Source: Pseudomonadota bacterium (GTDB taxonomy: Bacteria; Pseudomonadota; Alphaproteobacteria; Sphingomonadales; Sphingomonadaceae). Taken from it: a DNA stretch of 13,427 bases. This document shows positions 1 through 7,177 of the stretch, one piece after another. The notes beneath the pieces were generated by a model. It saw nothing but the letters and a program-made list of their open reading frames with translations, did not search any database and was not told the DNA's origin. Made by a program: the position numbers and the translations under genes. The DNA lies in contig CAUJJQ010000077.1 in the NCBI GenBank assembly GCA_963205285.1, forward strand, positions 1-13,427. Direction: 5' to 3'. Each line of letters starts with the position of its first letter. The first letter of the stretch is position 1.

Positions 1-1267
1 GGGAGGAGGATGCGCCATTGGTCGGGCGGTTCCAGTTGATTATCCCGGCGCGCACATTGGCCCAAAATTGATCATATTGGAGGGTGGTTCCCCCGATCAG
101 CGCCGCCGACAGGCCATAAGCCGTGGCATTGGCTTCGCGGATCGCATCCTCAAAATTGGCGACACGCACGATCTGCAACAGGGGACCGAATAGTTCGACG
201 TCGGGCCGGTCGGCGACGCGGGTGACATCGATGATGCCGGGGGTCAAAAAGGGCAGATTTTCATGCGGCCGCGTCATGAAACGCACTGCCTGCCCCCCGT
301 TGGAGAGGAGGTAGAGGAAACTTTCCATCAACCCGTCGGCGGTTTCATTGTCGATGACCGGCCCCATGAAGGGCGCTGGGTCGTCAAAGGGTGCGCCGAC
401 GATCAGCCGGTCGGTGATTTTGCGCACGGCGGCGAGCAGATCATCGGCAATGTTTTCGCTGACGATCAGGCGGCGGGCGTTGGAACAACGCTGCCCGGCG
501 GACAAAAAGGCTGATTGGACAACAATCGTCGCAGCGTTGGGAATGTCGCGCGTGTCCCAGACGATGATCGGATTATTGCCCCCCATTTCGAGCGCGACAA
601 TCTTGTCCGGCCGGTGGGCGAGCGCGCGGTTGATGGCGATGCCCGCCCGCGCCGATCCGGTGAACAGCACCCCGTCAATGTCGGGATGGGCGACGAGCGC
701 CTGTCCCGCATCCGGCCCACCGTGACAGATGCGGATGACCCCTTCGGGCACGCCCGCTTCATGGAACAGTTGCACCAGCATTTCGCCCACCGCCGGCGTG
801 CGTTCGCTGGGCTTGAATACCACTGCATTACCCGCCAGCAGCGCGGGGATGATATGGCCATTGGGCAAATGCGCGGGAAAATTATAGGGGCCGAGCACCG
901 CCATCACCCCATGCGGTTTGTGGCGCAGCGCGCTGCGCACCCCCATCGCCCCCTCGCTGCGGCGCTGGGCGGCGCGTTCGGATTGCGCCTTCATCGATAT
1001 TTCAAATTTGCCCGCGACGCTGTCCACCTCTGTGCGCGCGTCCCACATCGGCTTGCCGGTTTCGCGCGCGATCAGCTTTGCCAGTGCGTCCTTATTATTG
1101 GCGAGCCGTTCGGAAAATCGTTTCAGCGCGTCGGCACGCTTGACCATCGGCATCGCCGCCCATTCGGGCCACGCCGCGCGGGCGGCGGCAATTTCGGCGT
1201 CCACGTCGCTGTGGCTGCCTTGCCACAGTATGTCGCCGGTTGCCGGTTCGATAGAAACCAATGTCAT
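1..1267 (-). CDS. astD: Succinylglutamate-semialdehyde dehydrogenase AstD (partial, C-terminus beyond window)
   Basis: NAD-dependent aldehyde dehydrogenase that oxidises N-succinylglutamate 5-semialdehyde to N-succinylglutamate in the arginine succinyltransferase (AST) pathway, in the cytoplasm. About 422 codons are visible; the family is about 485-490 residues, so roughly the last 65 lie off the left edge. Seen in the translation: GPYNFPAHLPNGH with N129 of the oxyanion site, the NAD-fold FTGSARAG (202-209), the general base E227 in ALEMGGNNP, and the nucleophile C261 in SAGQRCSNARR. The ALEMGGNNP and INWNRP blocks resemble AstD rather than generic ALDH. The ATG at 1267 gives an N-terminus that fits the family (VSIEPATGDILWQG); the ribosome binding site is weak (AGGC). 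It lies 29 bases downstream of selO on the same strand, so co-transcription is plausible. No other ast gene is visible, so the AST assignment rests on sequence resemblance alone; a related semialdehyde dehydrogenase remains possible. Confidence 0.9.
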   Translation of the reverse strand, partial: MTLVSIEPATGDILWQGSHSDVDAEIAAARAAWPEWAAMPMVKRADALKRFSERLANNKDALAKLIARETGKPMWDARTEVDSVAGKFEISMKAQSERAAQRRSEGAMGVRSALRHKPHGVMAVLGPYNFPAHLPNGHIIPALLAGNAVVFKPSERTPAVGEMLVQLFHEAGVPEGVIRICHGGPDAGQALVAHPDIDGVLFTGSARAGIAINRALAHRPDKIVALEMGGNNPIIVWDTRDIPNAATIVVQSAFLSAGQRCSNARRLIVSENIADDLLAAVRKITDRLIVGAPFDDPAPFMGPVIDNETADGLMESFLYLLSNGGQAVRFMTRPHENLPFLTPGIIDVTRVADRPDVELFGPLLQIVRVANFEDAIREANATAYGLSAALIGGTTLQYDQFWANVRAGIINWNRPTNGASSS

Positions 1268-1296
1268 GCGCTTTGCCTATTAACCACGGCGGCGAT

Positions 1297-2724
1297 TTAG
1301 GCAATGGCGGCGGGTAAGGCATCGCGCTGGGCAGGCGACGGGCCAAGCGCGCCGCCCATCGCGCGGATGGCACCCACCGCATCATAAAGCGGTTGCCAGT
1401 CATCCGCGCTGTCGATCGCGGCCCAGATTGCCTCCACCCGTTCGATATGCATCGATTGCGGCGGCGCATCGTCCCACCATGGCGCGCGCGCGGGCGTGCG
1501 GCCATATAGCGCGGCGGCGAGATTTGCTGCCTCCGGCCCATCACCATCACGCGCGCCACCATCCTGTGCGCCGCCCGCGCTCCAGCGCACAAAGCCTGTA
1601 TCGATGCCGCTATGGCTCGCCACCAGCCAAGCCTCCAGCGCGCGGGCGAGCTCGCCGTCCGCTTCCACGCCGCGTGCCGCCACCCCCAGCCGCCAGCATA
1701 GTTGCGCGCCAAGCGCGAAACGATAGGCATCGCCAAAATTATTGAGGCAATTGATCAATGGCTCTGCATCTGAAATTGCGCGCAGGCTGACCGCCAGTTG
1801 GCCAAGGTTCCAGTGGATGGCGGCTGGCTGACGGCCAAAGGCGTAGAGCGAACCATGGTCAAAATATGCGGCGGTAAAGGCGGCATCCCATGTCGGGGCA
1901 AAACGCCATGGGCCATAATCGAAACTTTCGCCGCTGAGCGAGATATTGTCGCTGTTAAGGACGCCGTGAACAAAGCCCGCCACCATATAGGATGCGGCAA
2001 GCCGCGCGATGCGGCCGCACGCTTCGTTCAGCAATGCGACGGCTACATCGCTGGCCGACAGGCCATCATCGGCCATGCCGTACAGGCTGGTCAGGCAATA
2101 ACGCGCCAAAACCTCTATATTTTCACGCTCCTCCAAATAAGCGAGCCGTTGGAAACTGCCGATGCGGATATGGCCATGGCTTTGGCGCACGAGCACCGCC
2201 GAACGGGTGGGCGATGGTTCATCGCCGCGCGCCAATGCTTCGCCGGTTTCGACGATGGACAGGGTACGCGATGTCACCACCCCCAGGGCTTCGAGCATTT
2301 CGCTCGCCAGCAACTCGCGTACCGCGCCCTTCAGCGTCAGCCGTCCATCGCCAAAACGGCTATAGGGGGTTTGGCCCGACCCTTTGGTCCCCAGTTCCAG
2401 CCAGCGGCCATCGCGCGCGCGGCATTGGGCAAAGCTGAACCCCCGGCCATCGCCCAAATCGGGGTTATATTGGCCAAATTGATGGCCATGATAGCGCAGC
2501 GCCAGCGGATGGGGCAGATTGTCGGCCAACGGCGCGAACCGCGCAAAATGGGCAATCCATTGGTCATCGCTAAGGGTGTCGAGGCTGATTTGCGCCGCCG
2601 CGCGGTCATTGCGCCAGCGCAGGCGCGCCATGGGAAATTGCGCCGCTTCCACCGCGTCGGCCAGAAAGGGCGCGATGGACATTATCGGCGGGGTGGGAGC
2701 GAAGGCTTGCGTCACGGGGGGCAT
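1297..2724 (-). CDS. selO: Protein adenylyltransferase SelO (YdiU/UPF0061 family)
   Basis: Pseudokinase-fold enzyme that transfers AMP from ATP to Ser/Thr/Tyr of target proteins; linked in other bacteria to redox stress. With the ATG at 2724 it has 475 residues. Visible motifs: YHGHQFGQYNPDLGDGRG (79-96), GTKGSGQTPYSR with the ATP-contacting K114, LVRQSHGHIRIG with R180, and the active-site run LNSDN with D259 and N260, followed by metal-binding D269 in DYGPW. The D259 to D269 gap of ten matches studied SelO proteins. No selenocysteine or C-terminal Cys is present. The C-terminus (after about residue 420) lacks the usual NPxxxxRNxxxxxAI block and ends in a low-complexity AAIA. Start choice: ATGs exist at 2802, 2745, 2724 and 2682; 2724 keeps the conserved N-terminal stretch and does not run into the divergent hydrolase gene, but no start has a good ribosome binding site. 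It precedes astD on the same strand. Confidence 0.9.
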   Translation of the reverse strand: MPPVTQAFAPTPPIMSIAPFLADAVEAAQFPMARLRWRNDRAAAQISLDTLSDDQWIAHFARFAPLADNLPHPLALRYHGHQFGQYNPDLGDGRGFSFAQCRARDGRWLELGTKGSGQTPYSRFGDGRLTLKGAVRELLASEMLEALGVVTSRTLSIVETGEALARGDEPSPTRSAVLVRQSHGHIRIGSFQRLAYLEERENIEVLARYCLTSLYGMADDGLSASDVAVALLNEACGRIARLAASYMVAGFVHGVLNSDNISLSGESFDYGPWRFAPTWDAAFTAAYFDHGSLYAFGRQPAAIHWNLGQLAVSLRAISDAEPLINCLNNFGDAYRFALGAQLCWRLGVAARGVEADGELARALEAWLVASHSGIDTGFVRWSAGGAQDGGARDGDGPEAANLAAALYGRTPARAPWWDDAPPQSMHIERVEAIWAAIDSADDWQPLYDAVGAIRAMGGALGPSPAQRDALPAAIA

Positions 2725-2743
2725 GGCGCAATATGCGCGCACC

Positions 2744-3673
2744 ATGGCAGAACGCGCAACCACCAATACGCCCCCTTCCCCCGCAAAAGCCCCCTCCGAC
2801 ATATGGCAGGATATTTTTTGGGAGCGCGACGGGCTGAAACTCCACGCGCGCGATTACCCCGGCCCTGCCAAGGCAAAAAAGACCGCCCCAGTCATCCTGT
2901 GCCTGCCCGGCCTCACCCGCAATGCGCGCGATTTTGACTCGCTCGCCCCGGCCTTGGCCACGCGGCACAGGGTGCTTGCCATCGAATTTCGCGGGCGCGG
3001 CGATAGCGCCTATGACCGTGAAGCCGCGCGTTACCAGCCTGCAACCTATGCGGCAGATGTGCTGGCGCTGCTCGATGCATTGGGTATCACCCGCATCCTC
3101 ACCATCGGCACATCGCTGGGCGGGCTGGTGTCGATGCTGATCGCTGCGCTGCGCCCGGGGCTGATCGCGGGCGCGTTGCTCAACGATGTGGGGCCGGAGG
3201 TGAACCCGGCAGGGATTGCGCGTATCCGCGCCTATGTTGGCCAAGCGGCGAGCCACAAGACATGGGTGCATTGCGCACGCGCGCTCGCCGCCGATAATCA
3301 GGCGGTATATCCGCATTTCACGCTTAATGACTGGCTGCAGCTCGCCAAACGCACCTTTCGCCTGACGCCGGAGGGGACGATCATTGCTGATTATGACAGC
3401 AATATCGCGCTGCCATTTCGTACCATGGATGGGGCGGCTACCCCCGCGCCCGATATGTGGCCATTGTTTGATGGGCTGAAGGGCGCGCCCTTGATCATCA
3501 CGCGCGGCAGTAAGAGCGATATATTGGCTGAGCGCACCGCCAAGAAAATGGTGACGCGCCATGGCGATGCGACGCTGGTGCGCGTCGCCGATGTCGGCCA
3601 TGCACCAACGCTGGATGAGGGGGATGTGCGCGCCGCCATTGATATATGGCTGCAACGCATCGCGGCGGGATGA
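2744..3673 (+). CDS. Alpha/beta hydrolase fold protein
   Basis: A 309-residue soluble serine hydrolase of the alpha/beta fold. The triad can be read directly: nucleophile S124 in the elbow TIGTSLGGL, acid D259 in RGSKSDIL, and H286 in DVGHAPTLDE. The oxyanion-side loop is CLPGLTRNARDF (53-64) and the strand-3 block is EFRGRGDS. There is no signal peptide or membrane segment. The cap region (about 160-235) carries LNDVGPEVNPAGI, typical of a proteobacterial COG0596 subfamily without settled substrate; an esterase or lactonase role is possible but cannot be read from sequence. The ATG at 2744 leaves 18 non-conserved residues before the first conserved strand; an in-frame ATG at 2723 is the alternative, and neither has a strong ribosome binding site. 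The gene starts back to back with selO and ends in an ATGA overlap with the glycosyltransferase gene, implying translational coupling. Confidence 0.88.
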   Translation: MAERATTNTPPSPAKAPSDIWQDIFWERDGLKLHARDYPGPAKAKKTAPVILCLPGLTRNARDFDSLAPALATRHRVLAIEFRGRGDSAYDREAARYQPATYAADVLALLDALGITRILTIGTSLGGLVSMLIAALRPGLIAGALLNDVGPEVNPAGIARIRAYVGQAASHKTWVHCARALAADNQAVYPHFTLNDWLQLAKRTFRLTPEGTIIADYDSNIALPFRTMDGAATPAPDMWPLFDGLKGAPLIITRGSKSDILAERTAKKMVTRHGDATLVRVADVGHAPTLDEGDVRAAIDIWLQRIAAG

Positions 3674-4830
3674 CCAAAGGCGCGCGCCGCATATTGCCCC
3701 GCATCCTACATTGCCATTCGACCTTTTCACTGGGCGGCAAGGAAGCGCGCGCGGTGCGGCTGATGAACGAATTTGGCGACAGGGCGCACCATGTAATCCT
3801 GTCCGCCGTCCCCGATGCGCTGGGCGCGCGCGATGCGATTGATGCGGACGTTGATGTGCAATTTCCGAGCGATGCCGCCCCCGCGCTCCATGGCAAGCCG
3901 GGGCCGGGGCGTTACCTGGCGCTGGCGCGCTATATGCGCGGGTTCGACCTTGTCCTCAGTTACAATTGGGGGTCGATGGATGCGGTGATGGCGCACCGCC
4001 TGCTCGGCAGCGTGATGCATCTCCCCCCCCTTGTCCATCATGAGGATGGGTTTAACGCGGATGAGGCGGCACGGCGCAACCGAAAGCGCAATATGTTCCG
4101 TCGCCTTGCGCTGCCGACCGCCCATGCGCTGGTGGTGCCGAGCCACATTCTCGCCGGGATAGCGCAGCGCGAATGGCACGCGGGCGACAGGCTCCACCAA
4201 ATCAGCAACGGGATTGATACCGCAGATTATGCCGCACCCCCCGCGCCCGGCGCGATACCGGGTTTTGCCCGCCAAGGGGATGAGATTGTCATTGGCAGCC
4301 TGGCCGGACTGCGCGCGGTCAAAGATTTGCCGCTGCTTGTCGAAGCGGTGGCGCTGGCGGCCAAGGAAAGCGGCCTGCCGCTGCGCCTCATCATCGTGGG
4401 CGAGGGGCCGGAGCGGGCCAATATCCTCGCCAAAGCGGCAGAGCTTGGTTTTGCTGACCGGCTGCTGCTCCCCGGTTTTTTGCCCGATCCGGCGCGCTAT
4501 GTCGGGCATTTTGACATATTGGCGCTATCCTCCCTATCCGAACAGCAGCCAATTTCGGTGATGGAGGGGATGGCCGCCGCGCGCCCGATTGTCGCCCCTG
4601 CGGTGGGCGATGTGGCGCAGATGGTGGCCCCAGAAAATGCCCCCTTTATCTGCGCGGAACGCAGCGCCGGTGCGCTGGCGCGGGCGATTGTCGCTCTGTG
4701 CCGCGATGGCGATTTGCGCCGCACTATTGGCACTGCCAATGCGTTGCGCGCGCGCGCAGATTTTGACGCATGCGACATGATTGCGCGCTATCAGGCGCTC
4801 TATGCCGATGCGCTTGGGCGGGCATTTTGA
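3670..4830 (+). CDS. Glycosyltransferase family 4 (GT-B fold, GT1-like C-domain)
   Basis: A 386-residue retaining-type glycosyltransferase that would move a sugar from a nucleotide-sugar donor to a lipid-linked or cell-envelope acceptor on the cytoplasmic side. N-terminal domain: HCHSTFSLGGKEAR, with the donor-binding GG at 22-23. HHEDGF (123-128) is a conserved block in alphaproteobacterial relatives. C-terminal Rossmann domain: SLAGLRAVKDL with K218, VGEGPER (243-249), and the diagnostic E-x7-E pair E291/E299 in SEQQPISVMEG. No signal peptide or transmembrane helix. The ATG at 3670 overlaps the hydrolase stop codon (ATGA), so I prefer it to the in-frame ATG at 3646. Acceptor and donor are unknown, and no other polysaccharide gene is in the window. 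A tract of eight C (4023-4030) lies in the reading frame at residues 118-121. Confidence 0.9.
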   Translation: MTKGARRILPRILHCHSTFSLGGKEARAVRLMNEFGDRAHHVILSAVPDALGARDAIDADVDVQFPSDAAPALHGKPGPGRYLALARYMRGFDLVLSYNWGSMDAVMAHRLLGSVMHLPPLVHHEDGFNADEAARRNRKRNMFRRLALPTAHALVVPSHILAGIAQREWHAGDRLHQISNGIDTADYAAPPAPGAIPGFARQGDEIVIGSLAGLRAVKDLPLLVEAVALAAKESGLPLRLIIVGEGPERANILAKAAELGFADRLLLPGFLPDPARYVGHFDILALSSLSEQQPISVMEGMAAARPIVAPAVGDVAQMVAPENAPFICAERSAGALARAIVALCRDGDLRRTIGTANALRARADFDACDMIARYQALYADALGRAF

Positions 4831-4856
4831 CATGTATTTTGCCATGCATTTAGGAC
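4827..4856 (+). promoter_or_regulatory. Weak candidate sigma-70 promoter for the flavin oxidoreductase gene
   Basis: A perfect TTGACA (4827-4832) straddles the stop codon of the glycosyltransferase gene. The best -10 at 17-18 bases spacing (TTAGGA or TAGGAC) is poor. If used, transcription would start near 4863 and leave a leader of about 55 bases. The -35 match may be chance, since TTTTGACA also occurs inside coding sequence nearby. Confidence 0.25.
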
Positions 4857-4905
4857 GCGCAATTTCTGCCAAAGCCTCTATAGCGGGGTCAAAGGGCGGT
4901 ATTTT

Positions 4906-4911
4906 GGGGAG
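4906..4911 (+). promoter_or_regulatory. Ribosome binding site that fixes a GTG start
   Basis: GGGGAG lies six bases before the GTG at 4918. No ATG in this frame fits the conserved N-terminus MFKGLKPIIYGG, so this site supports GTG initiation. Confidence 0.7.
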
Positions 4912-4917
4912 CATTGG

Positions 4918-6321
4918 GTGTTCAAGGGTCTGAAGCCGATTATCTATGGCGGGCGTGAAGTTTGGCCGTTGGTCGAAGGGGGCAAGGGGGTTGCCGCCAC
5001 CAACCATGCCAGTTCGGGCGCTTGGGCCGCTGCGGGCGGCATTGGTACGATCAGCGCCGTCAACGCCGACAGCTATGATGCCGACGGCAATGTCATTCCC
5101 CAGACTTTTCATGAAGCCACCCGTCAGGGGCGCCACGCCGAACTGATCGAATATGGCATAAGGGGTGCGGTCGCGCAGATTGAGCGCGCTTACGAAATTG
5201 CCGCAGGGCGCGGGGCCATCAACATCAATATATTGTGGGAAATGGGCGGCGCGCAGCCGATTTTGCACGGCGTTTTGGAACGCACACGCGGCATGGTAAC
5301 CGGCGTTACCTGCGGCGCGGGCATGCCGTATAAATTGTCGGAAATCGCGGCATCCTACGGCGTATATTATTTCCCGATCATCTCTTCCGCACGCGCTTTT
5401 CGCGCGCTGTGGAAACGCGCCTATCACAAAGCTGCCGAATGGATGGGCGCGGTGGTTTATGAAGACCCGTGGCTGGCTGGCGGGCATAATGGCCTGTCCA
5501 ACGCCGAAGACCCGCTGCGCCCCGAAGACCCCTATCCGCGCGTCAAGGCGCTGCGCGATACGATGCGGGCAGAGGGTATCAGCGATGCGGTGCCAATCGT
5601 CATGGCGGGCGGTGTCTGGTGCCTGCGTGAATGGGAAAATTGGATCGACAACCCCGAATTGGGCCAGATCAGCTTTCAATTCGGCACCCGTCCGCTGCTG
5701 ACACAGGAAAGCCCGATCCCGCAGTCGTGGAAGGACAAGTTGCGCACGCTGGAACCGGGCGACGTGCTGCTCCACCGTTTTTCACCGACCGGATTTTATT
5801 CCTCCGCCGTCAAAACCCCCTTCTTGCGCGAACTTATGGCGCGCAGCGAACGGCAGATCCCCTTTTCCAAGGTGGAGGCAGGCGACCATATCGTCCAGCT
5901 TGACGTCGGGGTGAAGGGCAAGAATTTTTGGGTCACCCCCGATGACCGCGAACGTGCACGCCACTGGGCGCGCGAAGGGTTCATCACCGCGCTCAAGACG
6001 CCCGACGATACGATTGTCTTTGTGACCCCCGAATCGCGCGAAACCATCCGCACCGATCAGACCAATTGCATGGGCTGCCTGTCGCATTGCCAATTTTCAT
6101 CGTGGAAAGACCATGATGATTTCACCACCGGGCGATTGGCCGACCCGCGCAGTTTCTGCATTCAAAAGACGCTGCAATCGATTGCGCATGACGGCGATGT
6201 GGAAAATAATCTGATGTTCGCCGGCCATTCGGGCTATCGGTTCAAGCAAGATCCCTTTTATTCCAATAATTTCACCCCGACGGTGCAACAATTGGTCGAC
6301 CGAATTCTGACAGGGGATTAG
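4918..6321 (+). CDS. Nitronate monooxygenase-like NAD(P)H/FMN oxidoreductase with four-Cys C-terminal tail
   Basis: A 467-residue TIM-barrel flavoprotein of the nitronate monooxygenase/FabK-like superfamily. Seen: a glycine-rich N-terminal strand with ATNHASSGAWAAAGGIGT, GVTCGAGMP (129-137) at the usual flavin-side loop, AGGHNG (187-192) with H190 at the usual active-site His position, MAGGVW (229-234) as the FMN phosphate loop, and FQFGTRPL. Classical members are about 320-380 residues; this one continues with about 100 extra residues containing C384, C387, C391 and C414 (C-x2-C-x3-C-x22-C), which could bind an Fe-S cluster or zinc. It starts with GTG behind a good GGGGAG site. The HD-domain gene follows after 117 bases on the same strand and may be co-transcribed. 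The physiological substrate is not known; nitronates, enoyl thioesters or another electron-deficient compound are all possible. Confidence 0.85.
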   Translation: MFKGLKPIIYGGREVWPLVEGGKGVAATNHASSGAWAAAGGIGTISAVNADSYDADGNVIPQTFHEATRQGRHAELIEYGIRGAVAQIERAYEIAAGRGAININILWEMGGAQPILHGVLERTRGMVTGVTCGAGMPYKLSEIAASYGVYYFPIISSARAFRALWKRAYHKAAEWMGAVVYEDPWLAGGHNGLSNAEDPLRPEDPYPRVKALRDTMRAEGISDAVPIVMAGGVWCLREWENWIDNPELGQISFQFGTRPLLTQESPIPQSWKDKLRTLEPGDVLLHRFSPTGFYSSAVKTPFLRELMARSERQIPFSKVEAGDHIVQLDVGVKGKNFWVTPDDRERARHWAREGFITALKTPDDTIVFVTPESRETIRTDQTNCMGCLSHCQFSSWKDHDDFTTGRLADPRSFCIQKTLQSIAHDGDVENNLMFAGHSGYRFKQDPFYSNNFTPTVQQLVDRILTGD

Positions 6322-6426
6322 GGCCAAGGCCCATTAATCGTGCGCCCGTGCCGTCGGCCTCGCCGTCTAAATATCCATAAGCATTGACCTTTTGCGCCAC
6401 CGAGTTCAGCCTGCCCGCGTTGGAGG

Positions 6427-6432
6427 AGGAGG
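6427..6432 (+). promoter_or_regulatory. Ribosome binding site of the HD-domain gene
   Basis: AGGAGG within a longer GGAGGAGGAGG run. It lies directly against an ATG at 6433 but six bases before the in-frame ATG at 6439. The spacing therefore favours 6439 as the start. Confidence 0.7.
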
Positions 6433-6438
6433 ATGGTG

Positions 6439-7038
6439 ATGGATGCATTGGTGCACGATACGGATGATCGCGCGCGCTTTACCGCGATGGACAATGGCAC
6501 GGCGGACGATTGGGCGATCATCCAGCGTCATTATAGCGGATTTGCCCCGGCGGGCGGGCGGCGCGTGCTCGACCATCTGAACCTGCTTCGGGGGGATTAT
6601 GGCGGCTTTCCGGTCGACCGGCTGACGCATTGTTTGCAAACCGCCACCCGCGCGCACCGTGATGGGCAGAGCGATAGCTATGTGGTGATGGCGCTGCTCC
6701 ACGACATTGGTGATACGCTGGGTGCATATAACCATCCGGACATTGCGGCGGCGATTTTGAAGCCCTTTGTGAGTGAGGAGGAGCATTGGATTTGCGCGCA
6801 ACATGGCATTTTCCAAGGCTATTATTTCTTTCACTTTCTGGGCAATGACCGCGACATGCGCGAACAATTTCGCGGCCACCCGCATTTTGAGGCGTGCGCC
6901 CATTTCTGTGAAAAATATGATCAGACCGCCTTTGACCCAAATTACGACAGCGCGCCGCTGAGTTTCTTTGAACCGATGGTGATGCAATTGTTCGAAAAAC
7001 CGCGCGTCAGCATATATAAACGCGTGCTGGCCGAATAA
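6439..7038 (+). CDS. HD-domain protein, predicted diiron oxygenase of the MIOX/PhnZ type
   Basis: A 199-residue soluble all-helical protein. A standard annotation would be 'HD domain phosphohydrolase', but the metal ligands follow the oxygenase branch: H64 (RLTHCLQTA), H88-D89 (LLHDIGD), H99 (YNHPDIAA), H122 (AQHGIFQGYYF) and D161 (EKYDQ), giving the six-ligand HD set for two irons. H64 to H88 is 24 residues, as recalled for PhnZ (H34 to H58), and Y54 sits ten residues before H64 like the iron-capping Tyr of PhnZ. The nearby Glu of PhnZ is Phe here, so a different substrate is likely. Known members cleave C-C (myo-inositol oxygenase) or C-P (PhnZ, TmpB) bonds. The gene follows the flavin oxidoreductase in the same direction and faces the SDR gene. 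A hydrolase or a non-catalytic role is still possible; HD-superfamily membership is sure, the oxygenase call is inference. Confidence 0.8.
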   Translation: MDALVHDTDDRARFTAMDNGTADDWAIIQRHYSGFAPAGGRRVLDHLNLLRGDYGGFPVDRLTHCLQTATRAHRDGQSDSYVVMALLHDIGDTLGAYNHPDIAAAILKPFVSEEEHWICAQHGIFQGYYFFHFLGNDRDMREQFRGHPHFEACAHFCEKYDQTAFDPNYDSAPLSFFEPMVMQLFEKPRVSIYKRVLAE

Positions 7039-7089
7039 TCGCACCGGGCTTGCCAGCGGGGCAGGGCGCGGGAAGCAACCCCCTCCACC

Positions 7090-7126
7090 ACCGCACGCGG
7101 CGGTCTCCCTCTCCCAATGGGGGAGG
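7090..7126. repeat. Two tandem inverted repeats between convergent genes, possible bidirectional terminator or dispersed palindromic element
   Basis: First stem ACCGC (7090-7094) with GCGGT (7100-7104), loop of five. Second stem CCTCTCCC (7108-7115) with GGGGGAGG (7119-7126), loop AAT, eight pairs including one G-T wobble. No T-run follows on either strand. The setting, in the 139-base gap between the 3' ends of the HD gene and the SDR gene, fits a terminator. The sequence style (CCCTCCACCACCGC followed by CGGCGGTC) also resembles short palindromic elements I recall being scattered between genes in sphingomonad genomes. Confidence 0.5.
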
Positions 7127-7177
7127 AATTGAACTGCCCCACTAACCCCATCCGCCACGCGAGTGGGAACTAGATGC

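Noticed and set aside
515..1300. Long plus-strand open frame of 261 codons opposite astD
   Set aside because: It is the antisense of a well-conserved aldehyde dehydrogenase; its His/Arg-rich translation has no recognisable domain.
1798..2937. Plus-strand open frame of 379 codons opposite selO
   Set aside because: High GC leaves antisense frames open; the minus-strand frame has the full set of SelO catalytic motifs.
2606..3730. Minus-strand open frame of 374 codons opposite the hydrolase
   Set aside because: Cys/His/Arg-rich translation without domain signs; the plus strand carries a complete catalytic triad.
4534..5775. Minus-strand open frame of 413 codons opposite the glycosyltransferase and flavin oxidoreductase genes
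   Set aside because: It spans the boundary between two good plus-strand genes and shows no motif.
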